The notes under the pieces are model-generated. The model ran no database searches, was not told the origin of the DNA, and saw nothing but the letters and a program-made list of their open reading frames with translations. Position numbers and translations under genes: made by a program. A DNA stretch of 64,000 bases, from contig NZ_JH376426.1 of assembly GCF_000233455.1 (NCBI RefSeq), positions 265,658-329,657 on the forward strand. The letters run 5' to 3'. Within the stretch, counting starts at the first letter, position 1. Every line of letters begins with the position of its first letter. Below are positions 43,518 through 52,870 of the stretch, in pieces. Source of the stretch: [Clostridium] citroniae WAL-17108 (GTDB lineage: Bacteria > Bacillota > Clostridia > Lachnospirales > Lachnospiraceae).

Positions 43518-45206
43518 ATGAAAAAAAAGACTCAGTTTTTACTGAACCTGGTTCTGACCCTCGTCTTTGCGGCGCTGATCATCTTCCAGGGTCCAAACTT
43601 AAACCCCCTGTACCCTGACGGTGCATTTTCCTGGTGCTTTATCATCAGCTGTTATGTGGTGCTGAATTTCTTTGTGGCCCTTGGAAGCCTGCGCGTTACC
43701 AGCAATGAATTTTACCGTCCCCAGATAACCCTTGACAAAAGCGTAAAAGGCTACAAGACAGGTTTTGTCCTGCTGGCCATTTTGTGGGTCCTGTATTTTG
43801 CAGCGACCGTGCTATCCATGCCCCTGTTTAACTACAAGGCATACCGCGACCAGCTGGGAACACCGGTGGTGTCGGAATTTACGGACACGGTCCAGCCCCT
43901 GGCCTTAAACCAGCTCCCCATTGTGGACAAGAGTCTGGCCAAGGAACTGGCTGACAAAAAGGTGGGTGAGAACCCGGGACTGGGCAGCCAGGTGGTGCTG
44001 GGCACCCCTGTGATCCAGAAGGTGAATGACAAGCTGGTATGGGTGGTTCCCCTGGAGCACTCCGGCTTCTTTAAATGGCTTAAGAACATGGACGGCTCTG
44101 CGGGATACATTGTGGTATCGGCCAGTGATGTCAGCGATGTCACCCTGGTAACGGACCACAAGATCAAGTACCAGGCAAACGCCTATATCCTGGATGACTT
44201 GAATCGTCATGTGCGCTTATTTGGAGGCGGACTTTTTAAAGGGCTGACGGACTACTCCTTTGAGCTGGACGATAACGGCGTGCCCTACTGGGTCATTTCC
44301 ACTTATAAAAACCGCTGGCTCTTTAATCTGCCCGAGGCCACCGGAGTGCTGACAGTCAATGCCACCACAGGTGAGACAACCCATTACACCATTGACAGTC
44401 TGCCGGAATGGGTAGACCGCGTGCAGCCTGAACGCTTTGTGATGGAGCAGATACAGAACCAGGGTATGTATGTCCATGGCATCTTCAACTTCTCCAACCA
44501 GGATAAATTCCGCCCCAGCCAGGGTGATATCATCATTTACAACGGCTCCCGCTGTTACCTGTTTACGGGTCTTACCAGTGTGGGCTCCGATGAGTCCGCC
44601 ATCGGTTTTATCCTGGTGGATATGGTCACAAAGGAATCTAATATTTACCAGATGAGCGGCGCCACGGAGATGGCTGCCCAGAGTTCAGCCGAGGGCAAGG
44701 TTCAGCAGTACGGATACAGAGCCTCCTTCCCCATGATCATCAATATGGACGGACAGCCCACCTATTTTATGACCCTTAAGGACAATGCGGGCCTGATCAA
44801 GCAGTATGCATTTGTGTCTGTTTCCAACTACACCAATGTGGGTACCGGAGAGACCATTGACAGCGCTCTGCGCAATTTCCGTCAGGTCCAGGGCACTGCC
44901 AACAGCAACATTTCCACAGGTCAGGCCACATCCGCCATCAAGGGAACCGTGCTGCGGATCGCCAGCGAGACCATTGACGACACCATCACCTACAAGGTGA
45001 TCCTGGAAGAGCAAAAGGACCACATTTTCACCGTATCCTATGAACTCAGCAATGAACTGGCATTGACCCAGCCAGGGGACAGGGTGTCCATGGATTATAT
45101 GGAGGACAGCTCCGGCGTGTGCGCTGCCTTCTCCTTTGACAACCTGGAATTCAAACAATCCGGTGCCAAGCCTGCCTCCTCACCCAGTGCCAAACCTGCC
45201 TCCTGA
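43518..45206 (+). CDS. Unknown membrane-anchored extracytoplasmic protein
   Basis: I do not recognise this 562-residue protein. It has three membrane spans near the N-terminus (about residues 6-24, 37-60, 82-104), then a soluble region of about 430 residues likely outside the cell. Two segments (GYIVVSASDVSDVTLV and GVLTVNATTGETTHYTI) look like repeated beta-rich modules, faintly PepSY-like. It ends in a short KPASSPSAKPAS tail. GGAGG lies six bases before the ATG. The strong hairpin at 45306-45351 terminates it. It stands alone between the HAD and bioY genes. Confidence 0.75.
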   Translation: MKKKTQFLLNLVLTLVFAALIIFQGPNLNPLYPDGAFSWCFIISCYVVLNFFVALGSLRVTSNEFYRPQITLDKSVKGYKTGFVLLAILWVLYFAATVLSMPLFNYKAYRDQLGTPVVSEFTDTVQPLALNQLPIVDKSLAKELADKKVGENPGLGSQVVLGTPVIQKVNDKLVWVVPLEHSGFFKWLKNMDGSAGYIVVSASDVSDVTLVTDHKIKYQANAYILDDLNRHVRLFGGGLFKGLTDYSFELDDNGVPYWVISTYKNRWLFNLPEATGVLTVNATTGETTHYTIDSLPEWVDRVQPERFVMEQIQNQGMYVHGIFNFSNQDKFRPSQGDIIIYNGSRCYLFTGLTSVGSDESAIGFILVDMVTKESNIYQMSGATEMAAQSSAEGKVQQYGYRASFPMIINMDGQPTYFMTLKDNAGLIKQYAFVSVSNYTNVGTGETIDSALRNFRQVQGTANSNISTGQATSAIKGTVLRIASETIDDTITYKVILEEQKDHIFTVSYELSNELALTQPGDRVSMDYMEDSSGVCAAFSFDNLEFKQSGAKPASSPSAKPAS

Positions 45207-45305
45207 CCCGGGAGGCAGTCCGGCGGGCCTTAATCCCGCCAGGATTGGAGCCTTATAACAACCGGAACGTACACCGTCTGGTGTACCATGCAAAAATACC
45301 ACGCA

Positions 45306-45351
45306 AAAATGCTGCCATAAGCGGTTTATATCCCGCCTGTGGCAGCATTTT
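45306..45351. terminator. Bidirectional terminator between the unknown gene and bioY
   Basis: AAAATGCTGCCA (45306-45317) and TGGCAGCATTTT (45340-45351) form a perfect 12-bp stem with A and T tails on both sides, serving two converging genes. Confidence 0.85.
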
Positions 45352-45385
45352 AATGTTTCCCCCTTTTTGTCCCATCTTTCGCCGG

Positions 45386-45973
45386 TCAGTCAAACATCCG
45401 GACAATGGGCTTAAGCCGCCTTGCCAGCACTGCTGCCATGACGCATAATATGAAATCACCGCCCACGGTCAGCAGGAAACAGTTGATAAACACCAGCTTC
45501 CAGGTTACAGGCATATGGATGACAAAATTGCTGATAAAATAAAAATAAAACATTCCGGACAAATACATGACGATCATGCCCCAGAAAGCGGAAAACAGAT
45601 ACCATCTTACGGTTGTCCGCTGGGAAAGCCTGGCAATACTGCCCGTCACATAACAGGCAAAGGCAAATCCCAGGAGGAATCCGAATGTGGGCCGGACCAG
45701 ATAGGCCGGGCCTCCTCCTGCGGCAAAGATGGGAACCCCCACCAGACCCACTGCCAGATAGATACAGACACTGAGGGTACCCAGCCGCGGACCTAAAAGG
45801 AATCCCGCCAGCAGCACAAAGAAAAACTGCAGGGTGAAATGCATGGGAAAGGGCTGCACCGGTATGTTGATCTGTATAAATGCCCCGGTTGCGATCAGCG
45901 CTGTAAATAAACCGCAAAATGCCATCTCCCGGACTGACAATGCCCCGTGTTTTACTAGTTTGATTCCGTTCAT
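45386..45973 (-). CDS. bioY: BioY biotin transporter substrate-binding subunit
   Basis: The 195-residue membrane protein has about six spans and the BioY patterns INIPVQPFPMHFTLQFFFVLLAG in part, GPRLG and GGGPAYLVRPTFGFLLG. It is the S-component of an ECF biotin importer and works with energy-coupling subunits encoded elsewhere. The ATG at 45973 has GGAGA ten bases upstream; an in-frame TTG at 46009 is less likely. No BirA-type operator was seen upstream. Confidence 0.9.
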   Translation of the reverse strand: MNGIKLVKHGALSVREMAFCGLFTALIATGAFIQINIPVQPFPMHFTLQFFFVLLAGFLLGPRLGTLSVCIYLAVGLVGVPIFAAGGGPAYLVRPTFGFLLGFAFACYVTGSIARLSQRTTVRWYLFSAFWGMIVMYLSGMFYFYFISNFVIHMPVTWKLVFINCFLLTVGGDFILCVMAAVLARRLKPIVRMFD

Positions 45974-46064
45974 CTGCTGTGAGTCTCCTATTCTATGTTC
46001 GTATTCCAAATTTAGCTGATTTTATTATTGTACCAGCAATTACCCTGTATGAAAAGGAAAATTA

Positions 46065-46107
46065 CAAAAAAGAGGGCCGGCCTCCCCTGGGAGATACCGG
46101 TCCCCTG
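46065..46107 (-). terminator. Probable terminator after leuA
   Basis: On the minus strand AGGGGACCGG and CCGGCCCT form an imperfect stem followed by CTTTTTT, about 40 bp after the leuA stop. Confidence 0.6.
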
Positions 46108-46147
46108 ACCTCAATTCCTATGTCTGATCCTGTAGCTGGTCCTGTAT

Positions 46148-47815
46148 TTAATAGAATAATCTGTTCACGGCGCTGAATATACCGCGGATGGAGGCCCTTG
46201 TGATATTGGAACTGATGCCAACGCCATAAGTGGCCTTGCCAGTGGTCTGGTCTACCAGATGGATATAGGAAGCAGCCTCTGCCCCGGAACCGGATGCCAG
46301 TGCATGCTCGCTGTAGTCCAAAACCTTGATCTGGATGCCAAGGGCATCCTCCATACCTCTTTGAACCGCATCGATGGGTCCGTTTCCAACGCCCTCAAAG
46401 GTCTTCTCAATACCATGATCCATATAGGTGACCTTAGCCAGTGTTGCAAACTCGCCATCCCCTGTCTCTGTATCTGTAATACGGCATTTCCTGAAATGCA
46501 TTGGTTCCTTGCGATCCAGATAACTTTTATTGAATTCCTCCATGATCTGCTCAGGCGCAACCTCACCCTGCTGCTCGGAAATCTTCTGGATCACATCCGC
46601 AAACTCCTTGTGCATTCCCTTTGGAAGCTTGAAGCCATAGAAGGTATCCATTACAAAAGCTACGCCGCCCTTGCCGGACTGGCTGTTGATTCGTACAATG
46701 GGCTCGTACTCCCTGCCGATATCGCTGGGATCGATGGGAAGGTAAGGCACCTCCCAGTACTCCCCGTTCCTCTCGTGAAGAGCCTGCATGCCCTTGTTGA
46801 TGGCATCCTGATGGGAACCGGAAAATGCAGTAAACACCAGCTTGCCCGCATAGGGATGTCTGGGCGGAATATCCATCTTGGTACAGCGCTCATAGATCTC
46901 TGCGATCTCACGGATATTCTCAATATTAAGTTCAGGGTTAATGCCCTGTGAAAACATATTATAGGCAACAGTCAGGATATCTACATTACCGGTACGCTCT
47001 CCGTTACCGAACAGAGTTCCTTCCACACGGTCCGCTCCTGCCAAAAGGGCAAGTTCCGTGGACGCAACACCCTCTCCGCGGTCATTATGGGGATGTACGC
47101 TTAAGATAATGCTTTCCCTGTTCTTAAAATGTGTATTCATCCATTCGATCTGGTCCGCATACACATTGGGAGTTGTCATCTCAACCGTGGACGGAAGATT
47201 GATGATAATGGGATTCTCCTTGGTGGCGCCCCAGGTTTCCTGAACAGCCGTACAGATATCAAGGGCAAATTCCAGTTCCGTGCCAGTAAAGCTCTCAGGA
47301 GAATACTCCAGGCGGATCTGGGTGTCGCACTCAGCCGCATACCGCTGGACCATCTTGGTGCCGATCACAGCAATATCCTTTATGTCTTCCCTGTCCTTGT
47401 GGAATACCACATCCCTCTGTAAGGTGGAGGTGGAATTATAAATATGTACGATCGCCTTCTTAATTCCATCCAATGCCTCAAACGTCCTCTTGATCAGGTG
47501 TTCACGGCACTGTACAAGAACCTGTATCTGCACATCATCCGGGATCAGCTTGCGCTCAACCAGTGTGCGTAAAAAGTCATATTCTATCTGCGAAGCAGCG
47601 GGAAAGCCCACTTCGATCTCCTTAAAGCCCAGTTTCACAAGAAGATTAAACATCTCCACCTTCTCTTCCACCACCATGGGCTCTACCAGGGCCTGGTTTC
47701 CGTCCCTCAGGTCAACACTGCACCATACCGGCGCCTTCATAATCTCCTTGCCCGGCCAGGTGCGCTCCGGAAACTCTACAACAGGGACTCTCTTATATCT
47801 CTTATAATTTAACAT
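46148..47815 (-). CDS. leuA: 2-isopropylmalate synthase
   Basis: The 555-residue enzyme condenses acetyl-CoA with 2-oxoisovalerate, the first step of leucine synthesis. VDLRDGNQAL binds the metal and substrate, VHPHNDRGEG holds the HxH zinc ligands, and the C-terminal 130 residues form the leucine-binding regulatory domain. The start and length fit the long LeuA form found in actinobacteria and many Clostridia. It is transcribed alone from the promoter at 48012-48040 with a leader of about 190 nt. GGAGG precedes the ATG. Confidence 0.95.
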   Translation of the reverse strand: MLNYKRYKRVPVVEFPERTWPGKEIMKAPVWCSVDLRDGNQALVEPMVVEEKVEMFNLLVKLGFKEIEVGFPAASQIEYDFLRTLVERKLIPDDVQIQVLVQCREHLIKRTFEALDGIKKAIVHIYNSTSTLQRDVVFHKDREDIKDIAVIGTKMVQRYAAECDTQIRLEYSPESFTGTELEFALDICTAVQETWGATKENPIIINLPSTVEMTTPNVYADQIEWMNTHFKNRESIILSVHPHNDRGEGVASTELALLAGADRVEGTLFGNGERTGNVDILTVAYNMFSQGINPELNIENIREIAEIYERCTKMDIPPRHPYAGKLVFTAFSGSHQDAINKGMQALHERNGEYWEVPYLPIDPSDIGREYEPIVRINSQSGKGGVAFVMDTFYGFKLPKGMHKEFADVIQKISEQQGEVAPEQIMEEFNKSYLDRKEPMHFRKCRITDTETGDGEFATLAKVTYMDHGIEKTFEGVGNGPIDAVQRGMEDALGIQIKVLDYSEHALASGSGAEAASYIHLVDQTTGKATYGVGISSNITRASIRGIFSAVNRLFY

Positions 47816-47830
47816 AACATTTCCTCCATT

Positions 47831-47931
47831 CTGTTCATCAGTTTAATTGCAGCATGCCAATCCTACGGTATTCTTCCTCAGCCCGTACCGGGCAGTCGCT
47901 CAATTACACCGTAACGGCGGACGATGAACAG
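47831..47931 (-). ncRNA. Structured leuA leader, possible cis-regulatory RNA
   Basis: In the leuA leader, CTGTTCATC (47931-47923 on minus) can pair over 83 nt with GATGAACAG (47839-47831), which ends 7 nt before the leuA GGAGG. Inside are smaller hairpins: CCG-TTA-CGG type, GCCCG-GTA-CGGGC and TACCG arms. No T-box signature and no translatable leader peptide were found. A role in leucine control is inferred from position only. Confidence 0.45.
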
Positions 47932-48011
47932 TACTACTCTTACTGATTCAGCCCCACTTCACATCATTCCTTTACTTTTAAAATCGCTGTTCTTTTTCGC
48001 AACGTTAACTT

Positions 48012-48040
48012 ATTATAGCATATTTCAAAATATCTGACAA
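48012..48040 (-). promoter_or_regulatory. Promoter of leuA
   Basis: On the minus strand TTGTCA (48040-48035), 17 bp, TATAAT (48017-48012). Transcription should start near 48005, about 190 nt before the leuA ATG. Bases 48041-48138 hold nothing recognisable. Confidence 0.85.
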
Positions 48041-48138
48041 TACAGATACATTTCTCTGCTATTCTCAATAGTTATACCTTTCATTCCTCTGTTTTATAAA
48101 TAGATGCTGTTTTCCACCATATTCAGGGAGTTGGGCTT

Positions 48139-48184
48139 AAAAAGGCTGCCGCAGCCCGCGCTAAAACAGCAGACTGCCACAGCC
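48139..48184 (-). terminator. Terminator of the rfbABD-glmM operon
   Basis: On the minus strand GGCTGTGGCAG pairs with CTGCGGCAGCC (one mismatch, one G-T), followed by TTTTT, about 20 bp after the glmM stop. Confidence 0.85.
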
Positions 48185-48202
48185 CATATCAAGTCCGTAT
48201 CC

Positions 48203-49555
48203 TTACACACAATGTCCCTGGCCCTTCATCACGTCAATGACCTGGTCCACATATTTTTCACATAGATCCAGAGCCGGGGCCTCCACCATAACGCGCACCA
48301 CCGGTTCCGTACCGGACTGGCGCAGAAGGATCCTGCCGTCAGTGCCCAGACTTTCAGCCACCCTGGCAACCTCTGCCTGGACAGCCCCGTCATCCTGGGC
48401 CTCCTTTTTATCCTTTACACGCACGTTTTTAAGTACCTGAGGATAGATCTCAACCTCTGACGCCAGCTTATCCAGAGGCTGCTTTTTCTCCAGCACTACC
48501 TCCATCACCTTCAGAGATGTAAGGATCCCGTCACCTGTGGTGGCATGTTTGCTGAAAATGATATGTCCGGACTGCTCTCCGCCCAGGCAGTTGCCTGTAG
48601 CCGCCATGTTTTCATACACATACTTGTCGCCCACAGCTGTCTTCACATAGGAGATGCCTTCCCTTTCAAATGCCTTATAAAGGCCGAAATTGGACATAAT
48701 GGTGGTGACCACCGTATTGTCAAACAAGGTTCCCTGCTCTTTCATATACTTACCGCAGATGTACATGATCACATCGCCGTCCACCACATTTCCCATGGCA
48801 TCCACTGCAATGCATCTGTCCGCGTCACCGTCATAGGCAAATCCCAGGTCGCATTTGTTGTCTGTCACAAACTTCTGGAGATACTGGATGTGGGTGGAAC
48901 CGCAGTCCGTGTTTATATTCAGGCCGTTGGGCTCATTGTTCATCACGTGGGTCTCTGCGCCCAATGCATCAAATACATTCTTAGCAATGGCGGAGGCGCT
49001 GCCGTTGGCACAGTCCAGGGCCACCTTCATATTCTTAAAGGAACGGGTGGCAATGGAGATCAGGTAGCCGATATAGCGGTTGCGGCCTGCGGCAAAATCC
49101 ACGGTGCGGCCAATATTTTCCTTCCTGGCCAGAGGGATCTCGCCCATCTCCCCGTCCAGATATTTTTCGATTTCCAGGATTACTGATTCCTCCAGCTTTT
49201 CACCCTTTTCATTGATAACTTTTATACCGTTGTCATAAAATGGATTGTGGCTGGCGGAGATCATAATGCCGCAGTTAAAACCTTCGGTGCGCACCACATA
49301 GGACACGCTGGGGGTTGTGGTCACATGGAGCAGATACACATCTGCGCCGGAAGCCGTAAGGCCTGCAACCAGGGAATACTCAAACATATAACTGCTTCGT
49401 CTGGTATCCTTTCCGATGACGACCCGGCATCTCTCATCCGGAGTCTTCTGTCCATAATACCATCCAAGAAAACGGCCCACTTTGTAGGCATGTTCCACTG
49501 TCAAATCCACATTGGCTTCCCCGCGGAAACCGTCCGTACCAAAATATTTACCCAT
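48203..49555 (-). CDS. glmM: Phosphoglucosamine mutase
   Basis: The 450-residue enzyme interconverts glucosamine 6-phosphate and glucosamine 1-phosphate for UDP-GlcNAc and peptidoglycan synthesis. GTDGFRGEAN opens the protein, Ser102 in SASHNPFYDNG is the phosphorylated serine, AYDGDADRC binds magnesium, and RQSGTEPVVRVM binds phosphate. It follows rfbD by 76 bp with no terminator, so it is probably the last gene of the rfb operon. Confidence 0.96.
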   Translation of the reverse strand: MGKYFGTDGFRGEANVDLTVEHAYKVGRFLGWYYGQKTPDERCRVVIGKDTRRSSYMFEYSLVAGLTASGADVYLLHVTTTPSVSYVVRTEGFNCGIMISASHNPFYDNGIKVINEKGEKLEESVILEIEKYLDGEMGEIPLARKENIGRTVDFAAGRNRYIGYLISIATRSFKNMKVALDCANGSASAIAKNVFDALGAETHVMNNEPNGLNINTDCGSTHIQYLQKFVTDNKCDLGFAYDGDADRCIAVDAMGNVVDGDVIMYICGKYMKEQGTLFDNTVVTTIMSNFGLYKAFEREGISYVKTAVGDKYVYENMAATGNCLGGEQSGHIIFSKHATTGDGILTSLKVMEVVLEKKQPLDKLASEVEIYPQVLKNVRVKDKKEAQDDGAVQAEVARVAESLGTDGRILLRQSGTEPVVRVMVEAPALDLCEKYVDQVIDVMKGQGHCV

Positions 49556-49631
49556 TGATTCTTAATTCCTCCCTGTCTCTTTTTTGGCTGCTGTCATATT
49601 CCCCCGGCACTGTCTTATATAAATTACGGTA

Positions 49632-50492
49632 CTACATCATACCATTCTCTTTTAAAGTCTCCAGGTAACGGCCCAGGGCATCCTGCCAGGCCGGCAGCCT
49701 GTCAAATCCATTTTCCGTCAGTTTTTCCTTGCTCATACGGCTGTTCTGAGGGCGCTTTGCCTTGGCCGGGAATCCGGACGAGTCCACGGGCGTCACCTTC
49801 ACCCGGTCCATACCGGCCTGACGGAAGATCTCGCAGGCAAATTCATACCAGCTGCACAGCCCTTCATTGGTGGCATGATAACGGCCATAGCGGTCTGTCT
49901 GTATCATATCCACCAGAAGGCGGGCCAGATCATAGGTATAGGTAGGGGAACCCACCTGATCGTCCACCACGCTTACCGCACCCTTTTCTTTCCCCAGGCG
50001 CAGCATTGTCTTAATGAAATTCTTACCGTTAACCCCAAATACCCAGGCGATCCTCACAATAAAGTATTTGGACACGTTCTGCTCCACGCTGATCTCACCC
50101 TCGTACTTGGTCAGGCCATAGACATTGAGCGGTTCCCTGTGGTCATCCGGCTCCCACGGGCGCTCACCGCCCCCGTTAAACACATAATCCGTGCTGATAT
50201 ACATCATCTTGATGTCCAGTGCCTTGCAAACCTTGGCGATATTGCGGGTCCCCTCAGCGTTGACCCTGCGGCACAGTTCCAGGTTATCTTCAGCAGCATC
50301 TACTGCAGTATATGCTGCGCAGTGGATAACTGCGTCTGGTTTTACATCGGAAATCACGGTTTCACAGGCTTTCTTGTCAGTGATATCCATCTCCTCCACG
50401 TCCACGCCAATGCCTTCAATCCCCCGTGAAGCCAGTTCGTTCATCACATCATATCCCAGCTGCCCTTTTACACCTGTTACAAGAACTTTCAT
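49632..50492 (-). CDS. rfbD: dTDP-4-dehydrorhamnose reductase
   Basis: The 286-residue short-chain reductase has VLVTGVKGQLGYDV (NADPH fold), YISTDYVFNG and YGLTKYEGE (YxxxK). It makes dTDP-L-rhamnose, the last step of the pathway. The ATG at 50492 has GGAGGG nine bases upstream; a reading 105 bases longer is rejected. It follows rfbB by 181 bp; that gap holds short TGCAGAAC-like repeats but no terminator. Confidence 0.95.
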   Translation of the reverse strand: MKVLVTGVKGQLGYDVMNELASRGIEGIGVDVEEMDITDKKACETVISDVKPDAVIHCAAYTAVDAAEDNLELCRRVNAEGTRNIAKVCKALDIKMMYISTDYVFNGGGERPWEPDDHREPLNVYGLTKYEGEISVEQNVSKYFIVRIAWVFGVNGKNFIKTMLRLGKEKGAVSVVDDQVGSPTYTYDLARLLVDMIQTDRYGRYHATNEGLCSWYEFACEIFRQAGMDRVKVTPVDSSGFPAKAKRPQNSRMSKEKLTENGFDRLPAWQDALGRYLETLKENGMM

Positions 50493-50673
50493 AATACAAT
50501 TCCCTCCGTTCTTAATAAAGGCTGGCAGAAAACCGGTACGCCCTTTGGGAAATCTTTCCCGGGCGTTCATGTCCTCCGTCAGCCACATCCACAACATTCA
50601 ACTATATTGGTAACTATTCCAACAATACAGTTTCTGCACGGTTCTGCGTAGTTTTACACAGTTCTGCACAGCT

Positions 50674-51696
50674 TTACAGGCGGCTGCCGTACATCTTATC
50701 AAAATAATTGCTGTACTCACCGCTTAAAATATTCTTCCACCATTCCTGGTTCTCAAGATACCATTTTATGGTCTGATCAATTCCTGTATCGAAATTATAG
50801 TTCGGCTTCCAGCCCAGCTCTGTCTCGATCTTAGTTGGGTCAATAGCATAACGCATGTCATGTCCAGGACGGTCCGTGACAAACTTGATCAGGCTATCCG
50901 GTTTGTCCAGAGCCCTCAGTATGGTCTTGACCACTTCCAGGTTGGTGCGCTCATTATGTCCGCCGATATTATATACTTCACCTTCCCGTCCCTTATGGAT
51001 CACAAGGTCTATGGCCTCACAGTGGTCCGCCACATGAAGCCAGTCCCTTACATTCTCGCCGGTGCCGTATACCGGAAGCTCCTCATCCGCCAGGGCACGG
51101 CTGATAATAAGAGGGATCAGCTTTTCGGGAAAATGATAAGGGCCGTAGTTATTGGAGCATCGCGAAACAGTCACCGGCAGTCCGTAGGTCCTGTGGTAAG
51201 CCAGCACAAACAGGTCGGCACCGGCCTTGGATGAGGAATAGGGACTGGATGTGTGAAGAGGCGTTTCCTCGGTAAAGAAAAGGTCGGGCCTGTCCAAAGG
51301 CAGGTCGCCGTACACCTCATCAGTGGACACCTGGTGGTAACGCTTAATGCCATAGGTGCGGCATGCGTCCAACAGTGTGGTGGTTCCCATAACATTGGTC
51401 CTTACAAAGCTCTCGGGATCCGTAATGGAGCGGTCCACATGGCTTTCCGCCGCAAAGTTAACGATCACATCCGGCTTTTCCTTTTCAAACAGGTCAAAGA
51501 TAAACCTCCTGTCGGCAATATCACCCTTTACAAACTTGTAGTTAGGCTTGTCCTCTACCGGCTTTAAGTTCTCCAGATTACCTGCATAAGTCAGCAGGTC
51601 CAGGTTGATGATCTGGTAATCCGGGTACCGGTTCACCATATGGTGTACAAAGTTACTTCCAATAAAACCGGCACCGCCGGTTACGATGATCTTCAT
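50674..51696 (-). CDS. rfbB: dTDP-glucose 4,6-dehydratase
   Basis: The 340-residue enzyme has the NAD-binding GGAGFIGSNFVHHM, STDEVYGDL and YSSSKAGADL catalytic segments, and the RCSNNYGPYHFPEKLIP block typical of RfbB. It converts dTDP-glucose to dTDP-4-keto-6-deoxyglucose, the branch point for rhamnose and for the amino sugar the DegT enzyme may make. It follows rfbA by 45 bp. Confidence 0.97.
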   Translation of the reverse strand: MKIIVTGGAGFIGSNFVHHMVNRYPDYQIINLDLLTYAGNLENLKPVEDKPNYKFVKGDIADRRFIFDLFEKEKPDVIVNFAAESHVDRSITDPESFVRTNVMGTTTLLDACRTYGIKRYHQVSTDEVYGDLPLDRPDLFFTEETPLHTSSPYSSSKAGADLFVLAYHRTYGLPVTVSRCSNNYGPYHFPEKLIPLIISRALADEELPVYGTGENVRDWLHVADHCEAIDLVIHKGREGEVYNIGGHNERTNLEVVKTILRALDKPDSLIKFVTDRPGHDMRYAIDPTKIETELGWKPNYNFDTGIDQTIKWYLENQEWWKNILSGEYSNYFDKMYGSRL

Positions 51697-51741
51697 CTTA
51701 TGCTTCCTCCTTGTTGCGAACGCTTTGGATCGTCCGTCCCT

Positions 51742-52641
51742 TTAGATATCCTGGGGATGGATCTTATCCACATATTTGCCATCCAGAACATCCTTTAAAT
51801 ATTTTCCATACTGATTCTTTTTAAGGACCTCATAGGTTTCCATTACCTGTTCCCTGGTGATCCAGCCCCTGAGATATCCGATCTCCTCCAGACAGGCGAT
51901 CTTGCGGTGCTGGTGGGTTTCCACTGTCTTCACAAAATTGGTGGCCTCCACCAGGGATTCATGGGTTCCCGTATCCAGCCAGGTAAAGCCCTGGCCCAGC
52001 AGGATCACATCCAGCTCTCCGTTTTCCAGGTAAATGCGGTTCAGGTCCGTGATCTCCAGCTCACCTCTGGCTGAAGGCTTTAAGTTCCTGGCATACTCCA
52101 CCACCCGGTTGTCATAAAAATAAAGGCCGGTCACACAGTAATTGGATTTTGGCCGGGCGGGTTTCTCCTCAATGGACACAGCCTTTCCGTCCTTGTCAAA
52201 CTCCACAATGCCAAACCGCTCAGGGTCGTCCACATAATAACCGAACACAGTTGCCCCTGTCTCTTTAGCCGCGGCCGCACGCAGTCGCTTTGTAAGCCCC
52301 TGTCCATGGAAAATATTGTCCCCAAGTACCATGGCCACAGAATCGCTGCCAATAAACTCTTCCCCGATGATAAATGCCTGAGCCAGTCCGTCCGGGCTGG
52401 GCTGCACCGCATAGCACAAACGAATGCCAAACTGATGCCCGTCCCCCAGCAGCGCCTCAAAACGCGGTGTATCATCCGGAGTGGAGATGATCAGGATATC
52501 CCTGATCCCTGCATTCATAAGAACTGACAGCGGATAATAGATCATTGGTTTATCATAAATTGGAAGCAGCTGCTTCGAGGTTACCTTGGTCAGAGGATAC
52601 AAACGTGTCCCGCTTCCTCCGGCGAGTATAATCCCTTTCAT
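51742..52641 (-). CDS. rfbA: Glucose-1-phosphate thymidylyltransferase
   Basis: The 299-residue nucleotidyltransferase opens with KGIILAGGSGTRLYPLTKVT, followed by PIYDKPMIYYPLS and LGDNIFHG. It forms dTDP-glucose, the first step to dTDP-rhamnose, and is usually inhibited by that product. The ATG at 52641 is preceded by AGGAGG; an in-frame start ten codons earlier has none. First gene of rfbA-rfbB-rfbD-glmM; rfbC is missing from the set and lies at 6654-7208. Confidence 0.97.
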   Translation of the reverse strand: MKGIILAGGSGTRLYPLTKVTSKQLLPIYDKPMIYYPLSVLMNAGIRDILIISTPDDTPRFEALLGDGHQFGIRLCYAVQPSPDGLAQAFIIGEEFIGSDSVAMVLGDNIFHGQGLTKRLRAAAAKETGATVFGYYVDDPERFGIVEFDKDGKAVSIEEKPARPKSNYCVTGLYFYDNRVVEYARNLKPSARGELEITDLNRIYLENGELDVILLGQGFTWLDTGTHESLVEATNFVKTVETHQHRKIACLEEIGYLRGWITREQVMETYEVLKKNQYGKYLKDVLDGKYVDKIHPQDI

Positions 52642-52699
52642 TTTTCCTCCTTCGCTATGAGCAGTGCCCATACCTCATTCGCTCTATTTTTCTTTGTCC

Positions 52700-52728
52700 A
52701 ATATACCATACTATCTTTATTTTTTCAA
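52700..52728 (-). promoter_or_regulatory. Promoter of the rfbA operon
   Basis: On the minus strand TTGAAA (52728-52723), 17 bp, TATATT (52705-52700), about 60 bp before the ATG. Confidence 0.65.
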
Positions 52729-52870
52729 ATAAACTGATAAATATTTCGTTATTATTCAGGAAGACTTAATATTATTCCATCCCGGTCATTCCGGCTGTAC
52801 TCCCGGCTCCCCCGGATAGAGGACACTGCACTCCCCGCCATTGTTAATGGTCTCCACCCGGATCGTACCC

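Noticed and set aside
47870..47940. Val/Leu/Ile-containing leader peptide for leuA attenuation
   Set aside because: The frame encoding VVLFIV on the minus strand has no ATG, GTG or TTG start.
47816..48010. T-box riboswitch upstream of leuA
   Set aside because: The conserved T-box sequence (GGTGG-N-ACCGCG type) and an antiterminator/terminator pair are absent, despite an AGTAGTA near the 5' part.
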